A stretch of DNA of 64,000 nt. Origin: Microbispora corallina (GTDB taxonomy: Bacteria; Actinomycetota; Actinomycetes; Streptosporangiales; Streptosporangiaceae). Made by a program: the position numbers and the translations under genes. Each line of letters starts with the position of its first letter. Positions within the stretch are counted from its first letter, which is position 1. Location: assembly GCF_016863035.1 (NCBI RefSeq), contig NZ_BOOC01000001.1:1-64000 (forward strand), read 5' to 3'. The notes below the pieces were generated by a model, which saw only the letters and a program-made list of their open reading frames with translations, was not told where the DNA came from and did no database searches. Below are positions 15,283-25,259 of this stretch, piece after piece.

Positions 15283-18200
15283 GTGTCAAGGAAGCCCCCG
15301 CCTCGCTACTTACGCGCGGCCGCCGTCGTCGGCGGCCTCGGCCTGATCGCCGCGACGATCCCCGCGGGCTCCGCCGCGGCGGACCCGAGCCCCACCCCCT
15401 CGCGGTCGTGGACCGCGACGGCGCTGACGGGCGCCGAGCGGACACAGGGCGCCAAGTCCCCCAGCGGCCAGCTCGCCAAGAGCGACGAGGGCCTGTTGAG
15501 GTCCACCTCCGCAGACCAGACGACCGTCATGGTCAAGCTCGACTACGACTCCCTGGCCGCGTACAAGGGCGGGCTGTCGGGCCTGCCGGCGACGAGCCCC
15601 TCGGTCACCGGCCGCCCGCTCGACCTCAAGAGCGCCGACACGACCAAGTACGCCAAGCACATCGAGGGCATCGAGAACACCTTCCTCGGCGAGCTGGGCA
15701 AGAAGATCTCCGGCGCGCGCGTGGGGCAGAAGCTCCGCACGGTGTACGGCGGCGTGGCGCTCACCCTGCCCGCCAACAAGGCGGCCGACCTGCTGAAGCT
15801 GCCCGGTGTGGCGGCCGTCCAGGAGGACCGCAGGGAGCAGCCGCTGACCGACTCCAGCCCCGAGTTCATCGGCGCGCCCACGATCTACAACCGCCTGGGC
15901 GGGGCGAACTCCTCGGGCAAGGGCGTGATCGTCGGCATCCTCGACTCGGGCGTGTGGCCGGAGCATCCGCAGTTCAACGACCCGGGGACGCTGCCAGCTC
16001 CCCCGCCCAAGGCGGACGGCACGCCCCGGACCTGCAACTTCGGGGACAACCCGCTCACCCAGGCGAACGACGTCTTCCCGTGCAACCACAAGCTGATCTC
16101 GGGCCAGCCGTTCCTCGCGACGTACAACGCGCTGGTGGGCGGCGACATGTACCCCGACAGCGCCCGCGACTCCAACGGGCACGGCACGCACACGGCCACG
16201 ACCTCGGCCGGCGGCCCGGCCGACCACGCCAACCCGCTCGGCATCGACCGCGGCCCGATCCACGGCATCGCCCCCGCCGCACACGTCGCCGTCTACAAGG
16301 TCTGCGGCGCGGAGGGCTGCTACCAGTCCGACTCGGTCGCGGCGGTCGCCCAGGCCATCGCGGACGGCGTACGGGTGATCAACTTCTCGATCTCCGGCGG
16401 CGCCGACCCGTACAGCGACCCGGTGGAGCTGGCGTTCCTCGACGCGTACGCCGCGGGCGTGTTCGTGTCGGCCTCGGCCGGCAACTCGGGCCCGGGCGCC
16501 GGTACGACCGACCACCGCGGCCCCTGGGTCACCACGGTAGCGGCCTCCACGCAGTCGCGGACGTTCCAGTCGACGATCACGCTGACCGGCGGGCCGTCGA
16601 TCAAGGGGGCGTCGATCACGCAGGGGATCTCGACGCCGCTGCCCGTGGTGCTCGCCTCCGACCCGCCGTACAGCGACCCGCTGTGCGTCAACACGCCGCC
16701 GGCCGGGCTGTTCGCCGGCAAGATCGTCGCCTGCCAGCGCGGCCCCAACCGGGTGCTCAAGGGCGCGCAGGTCAAGAAGGGCGGCGCGGCGGGCATGATC
16801 CTGTACAACGCCACGCCGCTCGACATCATGACCGACAACCACTGGCTGCCGGCCGTGCACATCGACAAGCCGGAGACCGACGTCCTGCTGAGCTTCCTCG
16901 CCTCCCACCCGGGCGCGACGGCCACGTTCACGCAGGGCGAGAAGGCGACCTGGCAGGGCGACGTGATGACCACGTTCTCCTCCCGGGGGCCGGGCGGCGA
17001 CTTCCTCAAGCCGGACGTCACGGCGCCCGGCCTGCACATCCTCGCCGGCCAGACCCCGACACCGGAGTCCGAGCTGGAGGGCCCGCCGGGGAACCTGTAC
17101 CAGGCCATCGCGGGCACCTCGATGTCGTCGCCGCACGTCGCCGGCGCCGCCGCGCTGCTGTTCGCGCTGCACCCGTCGTGGACGCCCGGCCAGGTGAAGT
17201 CGGCGCTGGAGACGACCGCCACGACCAAGGTCGTCAAGCCCGACCGCACCACCCCGGCCGACCCGTTCGACTACGGCGGCGGGCGGATCGACCTGTCCAA
17301 GGCCGGGGACGCGGGGCTGACCCTCGACGAGACGGCCGCGCACTACGCGGCCTCGGCGGCCGACCCGCTCAACCGGATCGATCTGAACGTCCCGTCGGTG
17401 AACGCCCCGATCATGCCGGGCGTGATCAGCGCGAAGCGCACGTTCGTCAACACGACCAGCGGTTCGCTCACGTACGCGGCGACCGGGACGACCGTCAGCG
17501 GCGCGAACATCACCGTGCTGCCGCCGCTGTTCACGGTGAAGCCCGGCAAGAGCGTCACGGTCTCGGTCGTGATCACCGCCCCCGACCTGCCGGAGGGGCA
17601 GTACTTCGGCCAGGTCGACCTCAAGCAGGTCGGCGGCTCGCGTCAGCAGCACCTGCCGGTGGCGTTCTACCGGCGTGAGGGCGCGGTGCCGATCGACCAG
17701 ACCTGCACGCCGACGACGATCGCCCGCAACACCGGCCAGTCCACCTGCACGGTGAACGTCCAGAACACCACCCTGGAGGACGCCGACGTCACCGCGGCGA
17801 CCGTGCTCGACACCAGGCTCCGGGCGACCGCGGCCACCGGGGCGACCCGGGTCGGCACCCAGCTCGTGACGGCGCGCAAGACCCTCGCCGCGCGGCAGCC
17901 GGACAAGCCGTCGATCGCGCCGGGCGCCAACCCGGCCGGCGGGTGGCTCTCGCTGGCGGACTTCGGCATCGCGCCGACGCCCATCGGGGACGAGGAGGCG
18001 CTCAACTACAACGTCCCGGCGTTCACCTACGCGGGCGGCACGTTCACCAGGATCGGCGTCGTCTCCGACGGCTACACGGTGGCCGGCGGCACCAACGGCA
18101 ACGCCGACATCCAGTTCGCGCCGCAGACGCTGCCCGACGCGGCGCCGCCGAACGGCGTCCTCGCGACGTACTGGACCGACCTGAACGGCACCGGCGCGCC

Positions 18201-18615
18201 CGGCGTCTACGTCGGCACCCTGAGCGACGGGGTGAACCGCTGGCTCGTCGTCGAGTGGCACGTCTACCTGTACGGCACCAGCGACCTGAAGGTCTTCCAG
18301 CAGTGGATCGGTCTCAACGGCGCCGAGGACATCTCGTACGCCTACGATCCCGGCCACCTGCCGGGCGACCCAGGGGCGGCGTACGGCCTGACGGTCGGCG
18401 CCGAGAACGCCGAGGGCACCGCCGGCAGCCAGATCAGCGGCCCGCCGACGCAGGACTACCGGATCGCCAGCACGCCGGGCGCCCCCGGCGGCACGCTCAG
18501 CTACTCCTTCACGGTGAAGGGCGCGTCCCCGGGCACCGGCACGGTCACGACCGGCACCTCCACCCCCCAGGTGAAGGGCATCACGGTCGAGGTCGACCGG
18601 ATCACCGTCCAGTAG
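15283..18615 (+). CDS. Secreted S8 (subtilisin-like) serine protease with PA domain
   Basis: A 1110-residue exported protease. A signal peptide ([18 protein letters not shown], cut near SAAADP) is followed by an inhibitor-like propeptide region (about 75-190). The S8 catalytic triad is Asp in [13 protein letters not shown] (about 217), His in [10 protein letters not shown] (about 300) and Ser in [11 protein letters not shown] (about 615). A PA domain is inserted between His and Ser ([20 protein letters not shown]). The C-terminal third is beta-rich and Fn3-like, resembling plant-type subtilases. GTG at 15283 follows AGGGAGGG and begins a clear signal peptide. No sortase motif or C-terminal anchor is seen, so it is probably released. 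Confidence 0.93.
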   Translation: MSRKPPPRYLRAAAVVGGLGLIAATIPAGSAAADPSPTPSRSWTATALTGAERTQGAKSPSGQLAKSDEGLLRSTSADQTTVMVKLDYDSLAAYKGGLSGLPATSPSVTGRPLDLKSADTTKYAKHIEGIENTFLGELGKKISGARVGQKLRTVYGGVALTLPANKAADLLKLPGVAAVQEDRREQPLTDSSPEFIGAPTIYNRLGGANSSGKGVIVGILDSGVWPEHPQFNDPGTLPAPPPKADGTPRTCNFGDNPLTQANDVFPCNHKLISGQPFLATYNALVGGDMYPDSARDSNGHGTHTATTSAGGPADHANPLGIDRGPIHGIAPAAHVAVYKVCGAEGCYQSDSVAAVAQAIADGVRVINFSISGGADPYSDPVELAFLDAYAAGVFVSASAGNSGPGAGTTDHRGPWVTTVAASTQSRTFQSTITLTGGPSIKGASITQGISTPLPVVLASDPPYSDPLCVNTPPAGLFAGKIVACQRGPNRVLKGAQVKKGGAAGMILYNATPLDIMTDNHWLPAVHIDKPETDVLLSFLASHPGATATFTQGEKATWQGDVMTTFSSRGPGGDFLKPDVTAPGLHILAGQTPTPESELEGPPGNLYQAIAGTSMSSPHVAGAAALLFALHPSWTPGQVKSALETTATTKVVKPDRTTPADPFDYGGGRIDLSKAGDAGLTLDETAAHYAASAADPLNRIDLNVPSVNAPIMPGVISAKRTFVNTTSGSLTYAATGTTVSGANITVLPPLFTVKPGKSVTVSVVITAPDLPEGQYFGQVDLKQVGGSRQQHLPVAFYRREGAVPIDQTCTPTTIARNTGQSTCTVNVQNTTLEDADVTAATVLDTRLRATAATGATRVGTQLVTARKTLAARQPDKPSIAPGANPAGGWLSLADFGIAPTPIGDEEALNYNVPAFTYAGGTFTRIGVVSDGYTVAGGTNGNADIQFAPQTLPDAAPPNGVLATYWTDLNGTGAPGVYVGTLSDGVNRWLVVEWHVYLYGTSDLKVFQQWIGLNGAEDISYAYDPGHLPGDPGAAYGLTVGAENAEGTAGSQISGPPTQDYRIASTPGAPGGTLSYSFTVKGASPGTGTVTTGTSTPQVKGITVEVDRITVQ

Positions 18616-18626
18616 ACGGCGCGCGA

Positions 18627-18656
18627 GGGGCCCGGCGGGTTCGCCCGCCGGGCCCC
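18627..18656. terminator. Strong rho-independent-type hairpin
   Basis: GGGGCCCGGCGGG (18627-18639) pairs perfectly with CCCGCCGGGCCCC (18644-18656) around a TTCG tetraloop. It lies between the convergent subtilase and CBS genes and probably serves both. Confidence 0.85.
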
Positions 18657-18669
18657 TTCTCGCCGCCGG

Positions 18670-19098
18670 TCAGCCGTGGAGGTAGCCGACCAGGGCCTCC
18701 TTCTCGGTCTCCAGTTCCTCGATCGCGCTCTTCACCACGTCGCCGATGCTGACGATGCCCACCAGGCGGCCGTCCCTGACGACGGGCACGTGCCTGACCC
18801 GGTGGTTCGTCATCGTGCGGCGCAGTTCCTCGACGTTCGCGTCCGGGGAGCAGGTCCGCACCTCGGAGGTCATGATCGAGGACACCGGCTCGTTCAGGAC
18901 GCGGGCGCCGCGCTCGTGCAGCCGCCGCACCACGTCGCGCTCGGACACGATGCCGTCGATGGTCAGCCCGTCCTCCGACACCACCACCGCGCCGATGTTG
19001 AGCTCGGCCAGCGCGGCGAGGAGCTGGGTCACCGTCGCGTGCGGGCGCACGGTCGCCACGCCGGTTCCCTTGTTCTGCAAGATCGTACCGATGAGCAT
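18670..19098 (-). CDS. Two-CBS-domain protein
   Basis: A 142-residue protein made of two CBS motifs: TVRPHATVTQLLAALAELNIGAVVVSED with GIVSERDVVRRL, and TCSPDANVEELRRTMTNHRVRHVPVV with LVGIVSIGDVVKSAI. CBS pairs bind adenosine nucleotides and act as energy or redox sensors. It stands alone without a fused enzyme. ATG at 19098 with GGAAGGCGG upstream marks the start; the frame upstream is unlikely to be coding. Confidence 0.9.
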   Translation of the reverse strand: MLIGTILQNKGTGVATVRPHATVTQLLAALAELNIGAVVVSEDGLTIDGIVSERDVVRRLHERGARVLNEPVSSIMTSEVRTCSPDANVEELRRTMTNHRVRHVPVVRDGRLVGIVSIGDVVKSAIEELETEKEALVGYLHG

Positions 19099-19267
19099 CG
19101 ACACCGCCTTCCAGGGGCACCCGGGGGAGATCCCCGTCTCCCGCTCCGGCCGGCCGGCTGGAGCGGCATAAGCCTGTTTCCCCAGGCAACAGCGGTCGTC
19201 GTGGCCCGTCAAGGGCCTCGCCCCTAGCATGTGAAATAACGCTGCAGCCTTGGGAACGGGATGGCCG

Positions 19268-20662
19268 ATGACGGAGAAGCTGAACACCGGGAGTCACGAT
19301 CTGCCGATCAGCGACGAGCTCGCGGAGTTCATGCGCACCGGCTGGGGTGCCGCGGCGGGGGCCGATCCCGAGCCGCTCCCCGTCGCCCCGTACGCGGCCA
19401 AGCGGCGGGCCCGGCTCGCCGAGCGCTTCCCCGGCGAGCGGCTCGTCGTCCCCTCCGGCGTCCTGGTGGCCCGCAGCAACGACGACGACCACCGCTTCCG
19501 GGCGCACAGCGCGTTCGCCCACCTCACCGGCGGACAGCAGCCTGACTGCGTGCTCGTGATCGAGCCCTCCGGCGCCGCCCGGCTGTTCCTGCGTCCCCGC
19601 CCGCCCCGTTCCGAGGGGCAGGAGTTCTACCGCGACCGCCGGTACGGCGAGTTCTGGGTGGGGCACCGCCCCGACCTGGCCGAGGCCGAGGCCCTGCACC
19701 AGATCGAGTGCGTCCACATCGACCGGCTGCCCGACGCGCTGACCGGCCCGGCCCGGGTGCTGCGCGGCGTCGACCCCTCGGTCGACGCGCTGGTGCCCCC
19801 GTCCGGAACGGCCGACGCCGAGCTCGCCGCGGCCCTGTCGGAGCTGCGGCTGGTCAAGGACGAGTGGGAGGTCGCGGAGCTGCAGCGCGCCGTCGACGCC
19901 ACCGTCCGCGGCTTCGAGGACGTCGTGCGGGCGCTGCCCGCCGCGCTCGCCCACCCGCGGGGCGAGCGGTACGTCGAGGGGGTCTTCGGGCTGCGCTCCC
20001 GCCTGGAGGGCAACGCGGTCGGCTACCAGTCGATCGTGGCCTCCGGCGCGCACGCCTGCGTGCTGCACTGGATCCGCAACGACGGCCCGCTCGACGCCGC
20101 CGACCTCCTGCTGCTGGACGCCGGGGTGGAGGGCGACAACCTCTACACGGCCGACGTGACGCGCACGCTGCCGCTGTCCGGCGCGTACTCCCCGGTGCAG
20201 CGGCAGGTCTACGAGCTGGTGTACGAGGCGCAGAGCGCCGCCATCGGCGTCCTGCGGCCGGGGGCGCGCTTCCGGGAGTTCCACGAGACCGCCATGCGGG
20301 TCATCGGCGACGGCCTGGTCGACTGGGGGCTGCTGACCCGGGCTCAGGCGGACGCGGGCCTCCACCGCCGCTACACCCTGTGCAGCAGCGGCCACATGCT
20401 CGGCCTCGACGTGCACGACTGCGCCCGGGCGCGCGCCGGGACGTACCTCGACGGCGTGCTGGAGGAGGGGCAGGTGCTCACCGTGGAGCCGGGCCTGTAC
20501 CTCCAGCCCGACGACCTGACGCTCCCGCCTGAGCTGCGCGGGATCGGCGTGCGCATCGAGGACGACCTGGTGGTCACGGCCGACGGCGCCCGCCTCATGT
20601 CGTCCGGGCTCCCCCGCCACCCGGACGAGGTCGAGTCCTGGATGGCCGCCCTCACCGGCTGA
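19268..20662 (+). CDS. pepP: Xaa-Pro aminopeptidase (M24B, PepP-like)
   Basis: A 464-residue M24B peptidase. The N-terminal creatinase-like domain includes FLRPRPPRSEGQEFYRDRRYGE. The C-terminal pita-bread domain includes LLLLDAGVEGDNLYTADVTRTLP with two metal Asp residues, SSGHMLGLDVHD with a metal His, TVEPGLYLQPDD with a metal Glu and GIGVRIEDDLVVT with the last Glu. It should remove N-terminal residues preceding proline, using two metal ions in the cytoplasm. The ATG at 19268 follows GGGAACGGG. Confidence 0.92.
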   Translation: MTEKLNTGSHDLPISDELAEFMRTGWGAAAGADPEPLPVAPYAAKRRARLAERFPGERLVVPSGVLVARSNDDDHRFRAHSAFAHLTGGQQPDCVLVIEPSGAARLFLRPRPPRSEGQEFYRDRRYGEFWVGHRPDLAEAEALHQIECVHIDRLPDALTGPARVLRGVDPSVDALVPPSGTADAELAAALSELRLVKDEWEVAELQRAVDATVRGFEDVVRALPAALAHPRGERYVEGVFGLRSRLEGNAVGYQSIVASGAHACVLHWIRNDGPLDAADLLLLDAGVEGDNLYTADVTRTLPLSGAYSPVQRQVYELVYEAQSAAIGVLRPGARFREFHETAMRVIGDGLVDWGLLTRAQADAGLHRRYTLCSSGHMLGLDVHDCARARAGTYLDGVLEEGQVLTVEPGLYLQPDDLTLPPELRGIGVRIEDDLVVTADGARLMSSGLPRHPDEVESWMAALTG

Positions 20663-20730
20663 CCCGCGACGGGCCCGGACGAGGCCCGGCTCGGCGGGGG
20701 GCAGTTCACTTGATCGTCACATCGCTCCCC

Positions 20731-20736
20731 TATCGT
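20731..20736 (+). promoter_or_regulatory. -10 element of a leaderless promoter (PPTase)
   Basis: TATCGT lies exactly 7 nt before the GTG at 20744, and no ribosome binding site is present. TTGATC at 20710-20715 is a possible -35 with a short 15-nt spacer. Confidence 0.5.
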
Positions 20737-20743
20737 GGGCAGC

Positions 20744-21391
20744 GTGCGCCCCCCGCTCGCCGTGGCCGGCTACACCGACGAGGTGCTCGACGTCGTCGGC
20801 GGCACGCTCACCGAGGAGGAGCACCGGCGGGCCGAGCGGTTCACCCGCAAGCGGGACCGCCTCGACTTCGTCGCCGCGCACCTCCTCGTACGACACTGCG
20901 CCGCCGAGCTCCTCGGCTCGCGGGCGTGCGTGCTGACCGTGGTGCAGCGGTGCGAGCGGTGCGGCCAGGGCCACGGGCGGCCGTGGCTGGCCGAGGCGCC
21001 CGAGGTGTCGATCAGCCTCGCCCACACCTCCGGATACGTGTGCGCGGTCGCCGGGGCCGGGCGGGTCGGGGTCGACGCCGAGCACGCCACCAGCGGCCCG
21101 GCCGACCACAACCTGAAGACGCTCGCGCTGACCCCGGCCGAGGCGACGCTGGTGGGCGACGACAACAGCAGGCTGATCCGCCAGTGGGTCCGCAAGGAGG
21201 CGCTGGTGAAGCGGGGCGAGCTCACGCTCGACCGGCTGCGCGAGGCGGACCTGTCCGCGCTCCCCCTGGGCGGCGCGCCGGCGGGGACGCTGGAGTGGGA
21301 GGGCCGCCACTTCACCGAGTGGGCGGCCGGCACGGTCATCGCCACCGCCGTCACCGACGAGCCGGCCGAGCTACGCCTCCTTGGCGGGTGA
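20744..21391 (+). CDS. 4'-phosphopantetheinyl transferase, Sfp/Gsp superfamily
   Basis: A 215-residue protein with the paired motifs of the Sfp-type superfamily: GRVGVDAEHA (magnesium-binding GVDxE) and WVRKEALVKRG (WxxKEA). An additional CERCGQGHGRPWL motif upstream is typical of actinobacterial members. It transfers phosphopantetheine from CoA to a carrier-protein serine, so it could activate the acyl carrier protein encoded at 39.1 kb. The GTG at 20744 fits a leaderless start; a GTG at 20735 is the alternative. Its end overlaps the convergent CDF gene by 21 bp. Confidence 0.88.
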   Translation: MRPPLAVAGYTDEVLDVVGGTLTEEEHRRAERFTRKRDRLDFVAAHLLVRHCAAELLGSRACVLTVVQRCERCGQGHGRPWLAEAPEVSISLAHTSGYVCAVAGAGRVGVDAEHATSGPADHNLKTLALTPAEATLVGDDNSRLIRQWVRKEALVKRGELTLDRLREADLSALPLGGAPAGTLEWEGRHFTEWAAGTVIATAVTDEPAELRLLGG

Positions 21392-22312
21392 CCGGCCCGG
21401 GGTCGGGTCGAGGAACACCTGCTTGATCTCGGGGAACCGCTCCGTCAGGCGCCGCTCCACCTGGTCGGAGGCGAGCTCCAGCCGCTCGCCGGTCGTCTCG
21501 TCCATGAAGTCGATCTTTGCGGCGACCATGACCTGGCCGGGGCCCATCATGACCGTGACGAGGTCGACCACGCCCTCGACCTCCGGCTGCCCGTTGAGCT
21601 CGGCGAGGATCTCCTCCTCAAGGATCTTCGGCGCGGCCTGGCCGATCAGCAGCGACGCGTTGGTCCTGATCAGGCTGAGGGCCACCCCGAGCAGCAGCAG
21701 GCCGATGACGATCGAGGCCGCGCCGTCCCACGCCGCCGAGCCGGTGAGCTGGGACAGGACGAGCCCGAGGGCCGCGACGGCGATGCCGGCGAGGGCCGCG
21801 ACGTCCTCCAGCACGACCGCCTTGAGCATGGTGTCGGACGTCCGGGCGAGCAGGTCGCGCGAGCTGACCTGCCACCGGCGGGCCTCGCCGCGCAGCTGCG
21901 ACAGGCCCTTCCAGAGGGAGACCGACTCGATCGCGAACGACACCGCCAGCACGATGTAGGAGACCAGGATGTCGCCCAGCTCCTCGCCGTGGACGATGGT
22001 CTGCCAGCCGTGCGTGAGCGAGAACCCGGCGCCCACGACGAGCGTGAAGCAGGCGGCCACGATCGCCCATAAGTAGCTGGCCCGGCCGTGCCCCAGGGGG
22101 TGCCGCCGGTCGGCGGGCCGCTCGCCCTGCCGGATCGCGGTGAACAGCAGCACCTCGGTCGCGGTGTCGGCCGCCGAGTGGGCGGCCTCCGAGAGCATCG
22201 CCGACGACGAGCTGAGCAGGCCCGCGACCAGCTTGGCCAGGGCGATCAGGAGGTTGGCCGCACCCGCGACCACCACAGTGCCGACGCTCTCGCCGCCTTC
22301 GTCCGCGCTCAT
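21371..22312 (-). CDS. Cation diffusion facilitator (CDF) metal exporter
   Basis: A 313-residue CDF transporter with about six membrane helices. SSAMLSEAAHSAADTATE holds the first HxxxD metal site and DVAALAGIAVAALG lies in the fifth-helix region. The cytoplasmic domain (EEILAELNGQPEVEGVVDLVT and MVAAKIDFMDETTGE) is the ferredoxin-like dimerisation domain. It probably exports zinc, iron or manganese against the proton gradient. The ATG at 22312 has GGGAG just upstream. It diverges from a MarR regulator 51 bp away, which may control it. Confidence 0.9.
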   Translation of the reverse strand: MSADEGGESVGTVVVAGAANLLIALAKLVAGLLSSSSAMLSEAAHSAADTATEVLLFTAIRQGERPADRRHPLGHGRASYLWAIVAACFTLVVGAGFSLTHGWQTIVHGEELGDILVSYIVLAVSFAIESVSLWKGLSQLRGEARRWQVSSRDLLARTSDTMLKAVVLEDVAALAGIAVAALGLVLSQLTGSAAWDGAASIVIGLLLLGVALSLIRTNASLLIGQAAPKILEEEILAELNGQPEVEGVVDLVTVMMGPGQVMVAAKIDFMDETTGERLELASDQVERRLTERFPEIKQVFLDPTPGRSPAKEA

Positions 22313-22350
22313 CGGCACTCCCGTCCGCTCCGCCCCGCCTCGTGCGATCT

Positions 22351-22356
22351 TATGCT
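22351..22356 (+). promoter_or_regulatory. -10 element of a leaderless promoter (MarR)
   Basis: TATGCT lies 7 nt before the ATG at 22364. This supports that codon as the start over the in-frame ATG at 22352, which overlaps the -10. Confidence 0.5.
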
Positions 22357-22363
22357 GGTCGTC

Positions 22364-22831
22364 ATGGAAGACCCCCGCTGGCTAAGCCCGCAGGAGCAGC
22401 GCGCGTGGAGGGCGCACCTCGCCGCGCACCGGCTGCTCTTCTATCAGCTCGACCGCGACCTGCAGGGCAGCGGCCTGTCCCTCAACGACTACGAGATCCT
22501 GGTGAACCTCTCGGAGAGCCCGGAACACCGGATGCGGATGAGCGAGCTGGCCGACGCCACCATCCAGTCCCGCAGCAGGCTGTCCCACCAGATCTCGCGC
22601 ATGGAGGCGGCCGGCCTGGTCGTGCGGGAGAACTGCGAGGACGACAGGCGCGGCACCTTCGCCGTCCTCACCGGCCGCGGCTGGGAGATCATCCAGAAGG
22701 TGGCTCCCGACCACGTGGTCAGCGTCCGCCGGCATTTCATCGACCTCCTCACGCCCGAGCAGATTGCCCTGCTCGACGAGATCTACACTCCCGTGGTGAA
22801 CCACCTCCAGTCCGTACGCTCGCCGCGCTGA
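22364..22831 (+). CDS. MarR-family transcriptional regulator
   Basis: A 155-residue winged-helix regulator: LSLNDYEILVNLSESPEHRMRMSEL, the recognition segment ATIQSRSRLSHQISRMEAAGLV, the wing ENCEDDRRGTFAVLTGRG, and a C-terminal dimerisation helix (LLTPEQIALLDEIYTPVV). MarR proteins usually repress efflux or oxidative-stress genes and release DNA on ligand binding. The closest candidate target is the divergent CDF gene. Confidence 0.9.
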   Translation: MEDPRWLSPQEQRAWRAHLAAHRLLFYQLDRDLQGSGLSLNDYEILVNLSESPEHRMRMSELADATIQSRSRLSHQISRMEAAGLVVRENCEDDRRGTFAVLTGRGWEIIQKVAPDHVVSVRRHFIDLLTPEQIALLDEIYTPVVNHLQSVRSPR

Positions 22832-22955
22832 GCGCCGGGACGAACGGGCGCGCGGCCACTGGCCGCGTGGCGCGACGTGCCGGGGCGGCCCGCGGCCCCT
22901 CAGAAGGGGGCCGAACCGATACGCATGGATCCGCGTGCCTGTCGGGGCCGCTCGC

Positions 22956-22961
22956 TACGAT
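22956..22961 (+). promoter_or_regulatory. -10 element of a leaderless promoter (LprG-like)
   Basis: TACGAT lies 7 nt before the GTG at 22969, with no Shine-Dalgarno sequence, predicting a leaderless mRNA for the lipoprotein-exporter operon. Confidence 0.5.
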
Positions 22962-22968
22962 CCGCCAT

Positions 22969-23625
22969 GTGAGAACAATCGCCGGGCTGGTCGCAGCCGC
23001 CCTCCTGCTCCTGACGGCCTGCACCTCGACCGGCGGGGCGACCCTCCCCAGCGGGCCTGACCTGCTGAAGAAGTCGGCCGACGCGATGCGGGCGGTGAAG
23101 ACCGTCGCCTTCACCATCGACACCAAGGACCGGCCCGCCGTCCCCGTCCGCCACGCCGAGGGCAGTCTCACCCGTGCGGGCGACGCCAAGGGCACGCTGC
23201 AGATCGAGATCGCCGGCCTGCAGGAGTTCGAGTTCGTGGTGTCCGGCGACACGGTGCGGTTCAAGGGCCCGACCGGCGGTTTCCAGACGATGACCCGGCA
23301 GCAGCTGACCGCGCTGTACGACCCGTCGGCCGTGCTGACCGGCGTGCCGGAGCTGCTGGCGACCGCGAAGGACGCCCGCACCGAGGGCGTGGAGAAGGTG
23401 GGCGGGTCCGACGCGTACCGGGTGGCGGTCACGCTGGCCCAGCAGACGCTGGCGAAGCTCATCCCCGGCGTGCAGCAGGGCGTCAACGGGACGCTCTGGG
23501 TCGACAAGGCCACCAGCCGGCTGCTCAAGATCGACCTTCCCCTCAGCGGCGGCTCTGTCGTCGTGACCCTGGGCGACTACGACGCGCCCGTGACCATCGC
23601 CGTCCCCTCCTCCAGCCCGTCGTGA
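22969..23625 (+). CDS. LppX/LprAFG-family lipoprotein (LprG-like)
   Basis: A 218-residue lipoprotein. The signal peptide [18 protein letters not shown] ends in a lipobox (LTAC), with Cys as the lipidated residue. The rest matches the LppX/LprAFG fold: [35 protein letters not shown] and [19 protein letters not shown]. In mycobacteria LprG binds triacylated lipids and works with the exporter P55, encoded next to it. Here too an MFS gene follows with a GTGA overlap, so the arrangement is conserved. It probably carries a lipid or hydrophobic product outside the membrane. Confidence 0.88.
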   Translation: MRTIAGLVAAALLLLTACTSTGGATLPSGPDLLKKSADAMRAVKTVAFTIDTKDRPAVPVRHAEGSLTRAGDAKGTLQIEIAGLQEFEFVVSGDTVRFKGPTGGFQTMTRQQLTALYDPSAVLTGVPELLATAKDARTEGVEKVGGSDAYRVAVTLAQQTLAKLIPGVQQGVNGTLWVDKATSRLLKIDLPLSGGSVVVTLGDYDAPVTIAVPSSSPS

Positions 23626-25160
23626 CCGCCTCGCTCGGCAGGAGGGTCGCGCTCGGCGCCGGCGGCGCGGCCGTGCTGCTGGCCGCGCTCGACGCGTACG
23701 TCGTCGTCACCGTGCTCGTCGACGTCGCGCAGGACGTGGGCGTCCCGCTCAACCACCTCGAACGCGCCACGCCCGTCGTCACCGGGTTCCTGCTCGGATA
23801 CGTGGCCGCGATGCCGCTGCTCGGCCGCCTGTCCGACCGCTACGGCAGGAGGCCGCTGATCCACGCGTGCCTGGCCGGGTTCGCCGCGGGGTCGCTCGTC
23901 ACCGCGCTGGCCGGGAGCGTCCCCGCGCTGGTGGCCGGCCGTACGCTCCAGGGGATCGCCGGAGGGGCGCTGCTGCCGATCACGATGGCGCTCGTGGGCG
24001 ACCTGTGGGACGAGCGCGCCCGTCCGGTGGCGCTCGGCGCGGTCGGCGCCGCCCAGGAGCTCGGCAGCGTACTCGGCCCGCTGTACGGCGCGGGGATCGC
24101 CGCCGTCGCCGGCTGGCGCGGCATCTTCTGGATCAACCTGCCGCTCGCCCTCGCCGCCGCCGTGGCCGTCCAGTGGGCCGTCCCCCGCGAACGAGACGCC
24201 GCGACGGGCGGCGGAGGCGCCGCGCGCAACGGGGTGGACCTCGGCGGCGGCGTGCTGCTCGCGCTCGCCCTCGGCCTGCTCGTGGCCGGGCTGTACAACC
24301 CCTCGCCCGACCGCGCCGTGCTGCCGGCCTGGGGACCGCCCTGCCTCGTCGCGGGGGTCGTCGCGGGGATCCTGTTCGCGGTGTGGGAGGTCCGCTCGCC
24401 GGTGCGCCTGCTCGACCTGACCGGCGTCCCCCGGCGGCCGCTGCTCGGGACGCTCGCGGTGAGCCTGGTCGCCGGGGCGGCCCTGCTGGTCACGCTGGTC
24501 GACGTGCAGCTGGCCGCGCAGACGCTCATGGGGAAGGACGCCGTCGGCGGCGCCCTGGTCCTCACCCGCTTCCTCCTGGCGCTCGCCGTGGCGGCGTTCC
24601 TGGGCGGGGTGGCGGCCCGGCGGTTCGGGGAGCGGGCGGTCGCCGTGGCCGGCATGGCCGTGGCCGCCGCCGGCTATCTGATGATCTCGCGCTGGCCGCT
24701 CGACCCGGCGTCGGCCGGCCTGCGGATGGACCTCGACCTCGTCGTCGCCGGGCTCGGGCTGGGCCTTGTCGTCGCCCCGGTCTCGTCGGCGGCCCTGCGG
24801 GTCGTGCCCGCCGCCCAGCACGGCGTGGCCTCCGCGGCGGTCGTGGTGGCGCGGATGATGGGCATGCTGCTCGGCGTGTCCGCGCTGTCGGCCTGGGGGT
24901 TCCATCGGTTCCAGTCGCTCACCGCCCACCTCGACACGCCGCTGCCGTTCGGCGTGGACGCGGCCGAGTACGCCCGGCGGCTCGCCGCGTACACACGGCA
25001 GGTCACGGCGGCCCTGCACAGCGAGTACACCGAGATCTTCCTGATCACCTCGGTCCTGTGCCTGGTGGGAGCCGCGGCGGCCCTCACGCTCCCGGCGGCC
25101 CGGGGCGTGACCCGCGGGGTCCCGGCCTCCGCGCGGGTGGCCGAACACGACGGCGTCTGA
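23622..25160 (+). CDS. MFS exporter, P55-like, coupled to the LprG-like gene
   Basis: A 512-residue major facilitator of the drug/proton antiporter type with about 14 hydrophobic segments. The N-terminus has the DHA motif [15 protein letters not shown] and the loop motif [13 protein letters not shown], with [14 protein letters not shown] in helix 4. In mycobacterial LprG-P55 pairs the MFS protein moves triacylglycerides and confers drug tolerance. The GTG start overlaps the lipoprotein stop, implying coupled translation and a joint function. Confidence 0.88.
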   Translation: MTASLGRRVALGAGGAAVLLAALDAYVVVTVLVDVAQDVGVPLNHLERATPVVTGFLLGYVAAMPLLGRLSDRYGRRPLIHACLAGFAAGSLVTALAGSVPALVAGRTLQGIAGGALLPITMALVGDLWDERARPVALGAVGAAQELGSVLGPLYGAGIAAVAGWRGIFWINLPLALAAAVAVQWAVPRERDAATGGGGAARNGVDLGGGVLLALALGLLVAGLYNPSPDRAVLPAWGPPCLVAGVVAGILFAVWEVRSPVRLLDLTGVPRRPLLGTLAVSLVAGAALLVTLVDVQLAAQTLMGKDAVGGALVLTRFLLALAVAAFLGGVAARRFGERAVAVAGMAVAAAGYLMISRWPLDPASAGLRMDLDLVVAGLGLGLVVAPVSSAALRVVPAAQHGVASAAVVVARMMGMLLGVSALSAWGFHRFQSLTAHLDTPLPFGVDAAEYARRLAAYTRQVTAALHSEYTEIFLITSVLCLVGAAAALTLPAARGVTRGVPASARVAEHDGV

Positions 25161-25180
25161 GCGCCGGCGGGGCGGGCGGC

Positions 25181-25217
25181 GTCACCGCAGGGACGGCGTC
25201 GCCGTCCCTGCGGTGAC
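25181..25217. terminator. Perfect 18-bp hairpin between convergent genes
   Basis: GTCACCGCAGGGACGGCG (25181-25198) pairs with its exact complement at 25200-25217 around a single T. It lies between the MFS exporter and the convergent response-regulator gene. Confidence 0.85.
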
Positions 25218-25259
25218 CGGAGCGACAGGGGGCGGCAACCGGCCCCGGCGCCTGAACGG

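Noticed and set aside
15310-18357. A 1015-codon open frame on the minus strand
   Set aside because: It is antisense to the subtilase, which has a signal peptide and complete catalytic triad. The minus-strand translation is Arg/Gly/Val/Asp-rich without domains, as expected for a GC-rich shadow.
18602-20620. A 672-codon open frame on the minus strand
   Set aside because: Antisense to the Xaa-Pro aminopeptidase, and its last part is only a shifted reading of the CBS gene.
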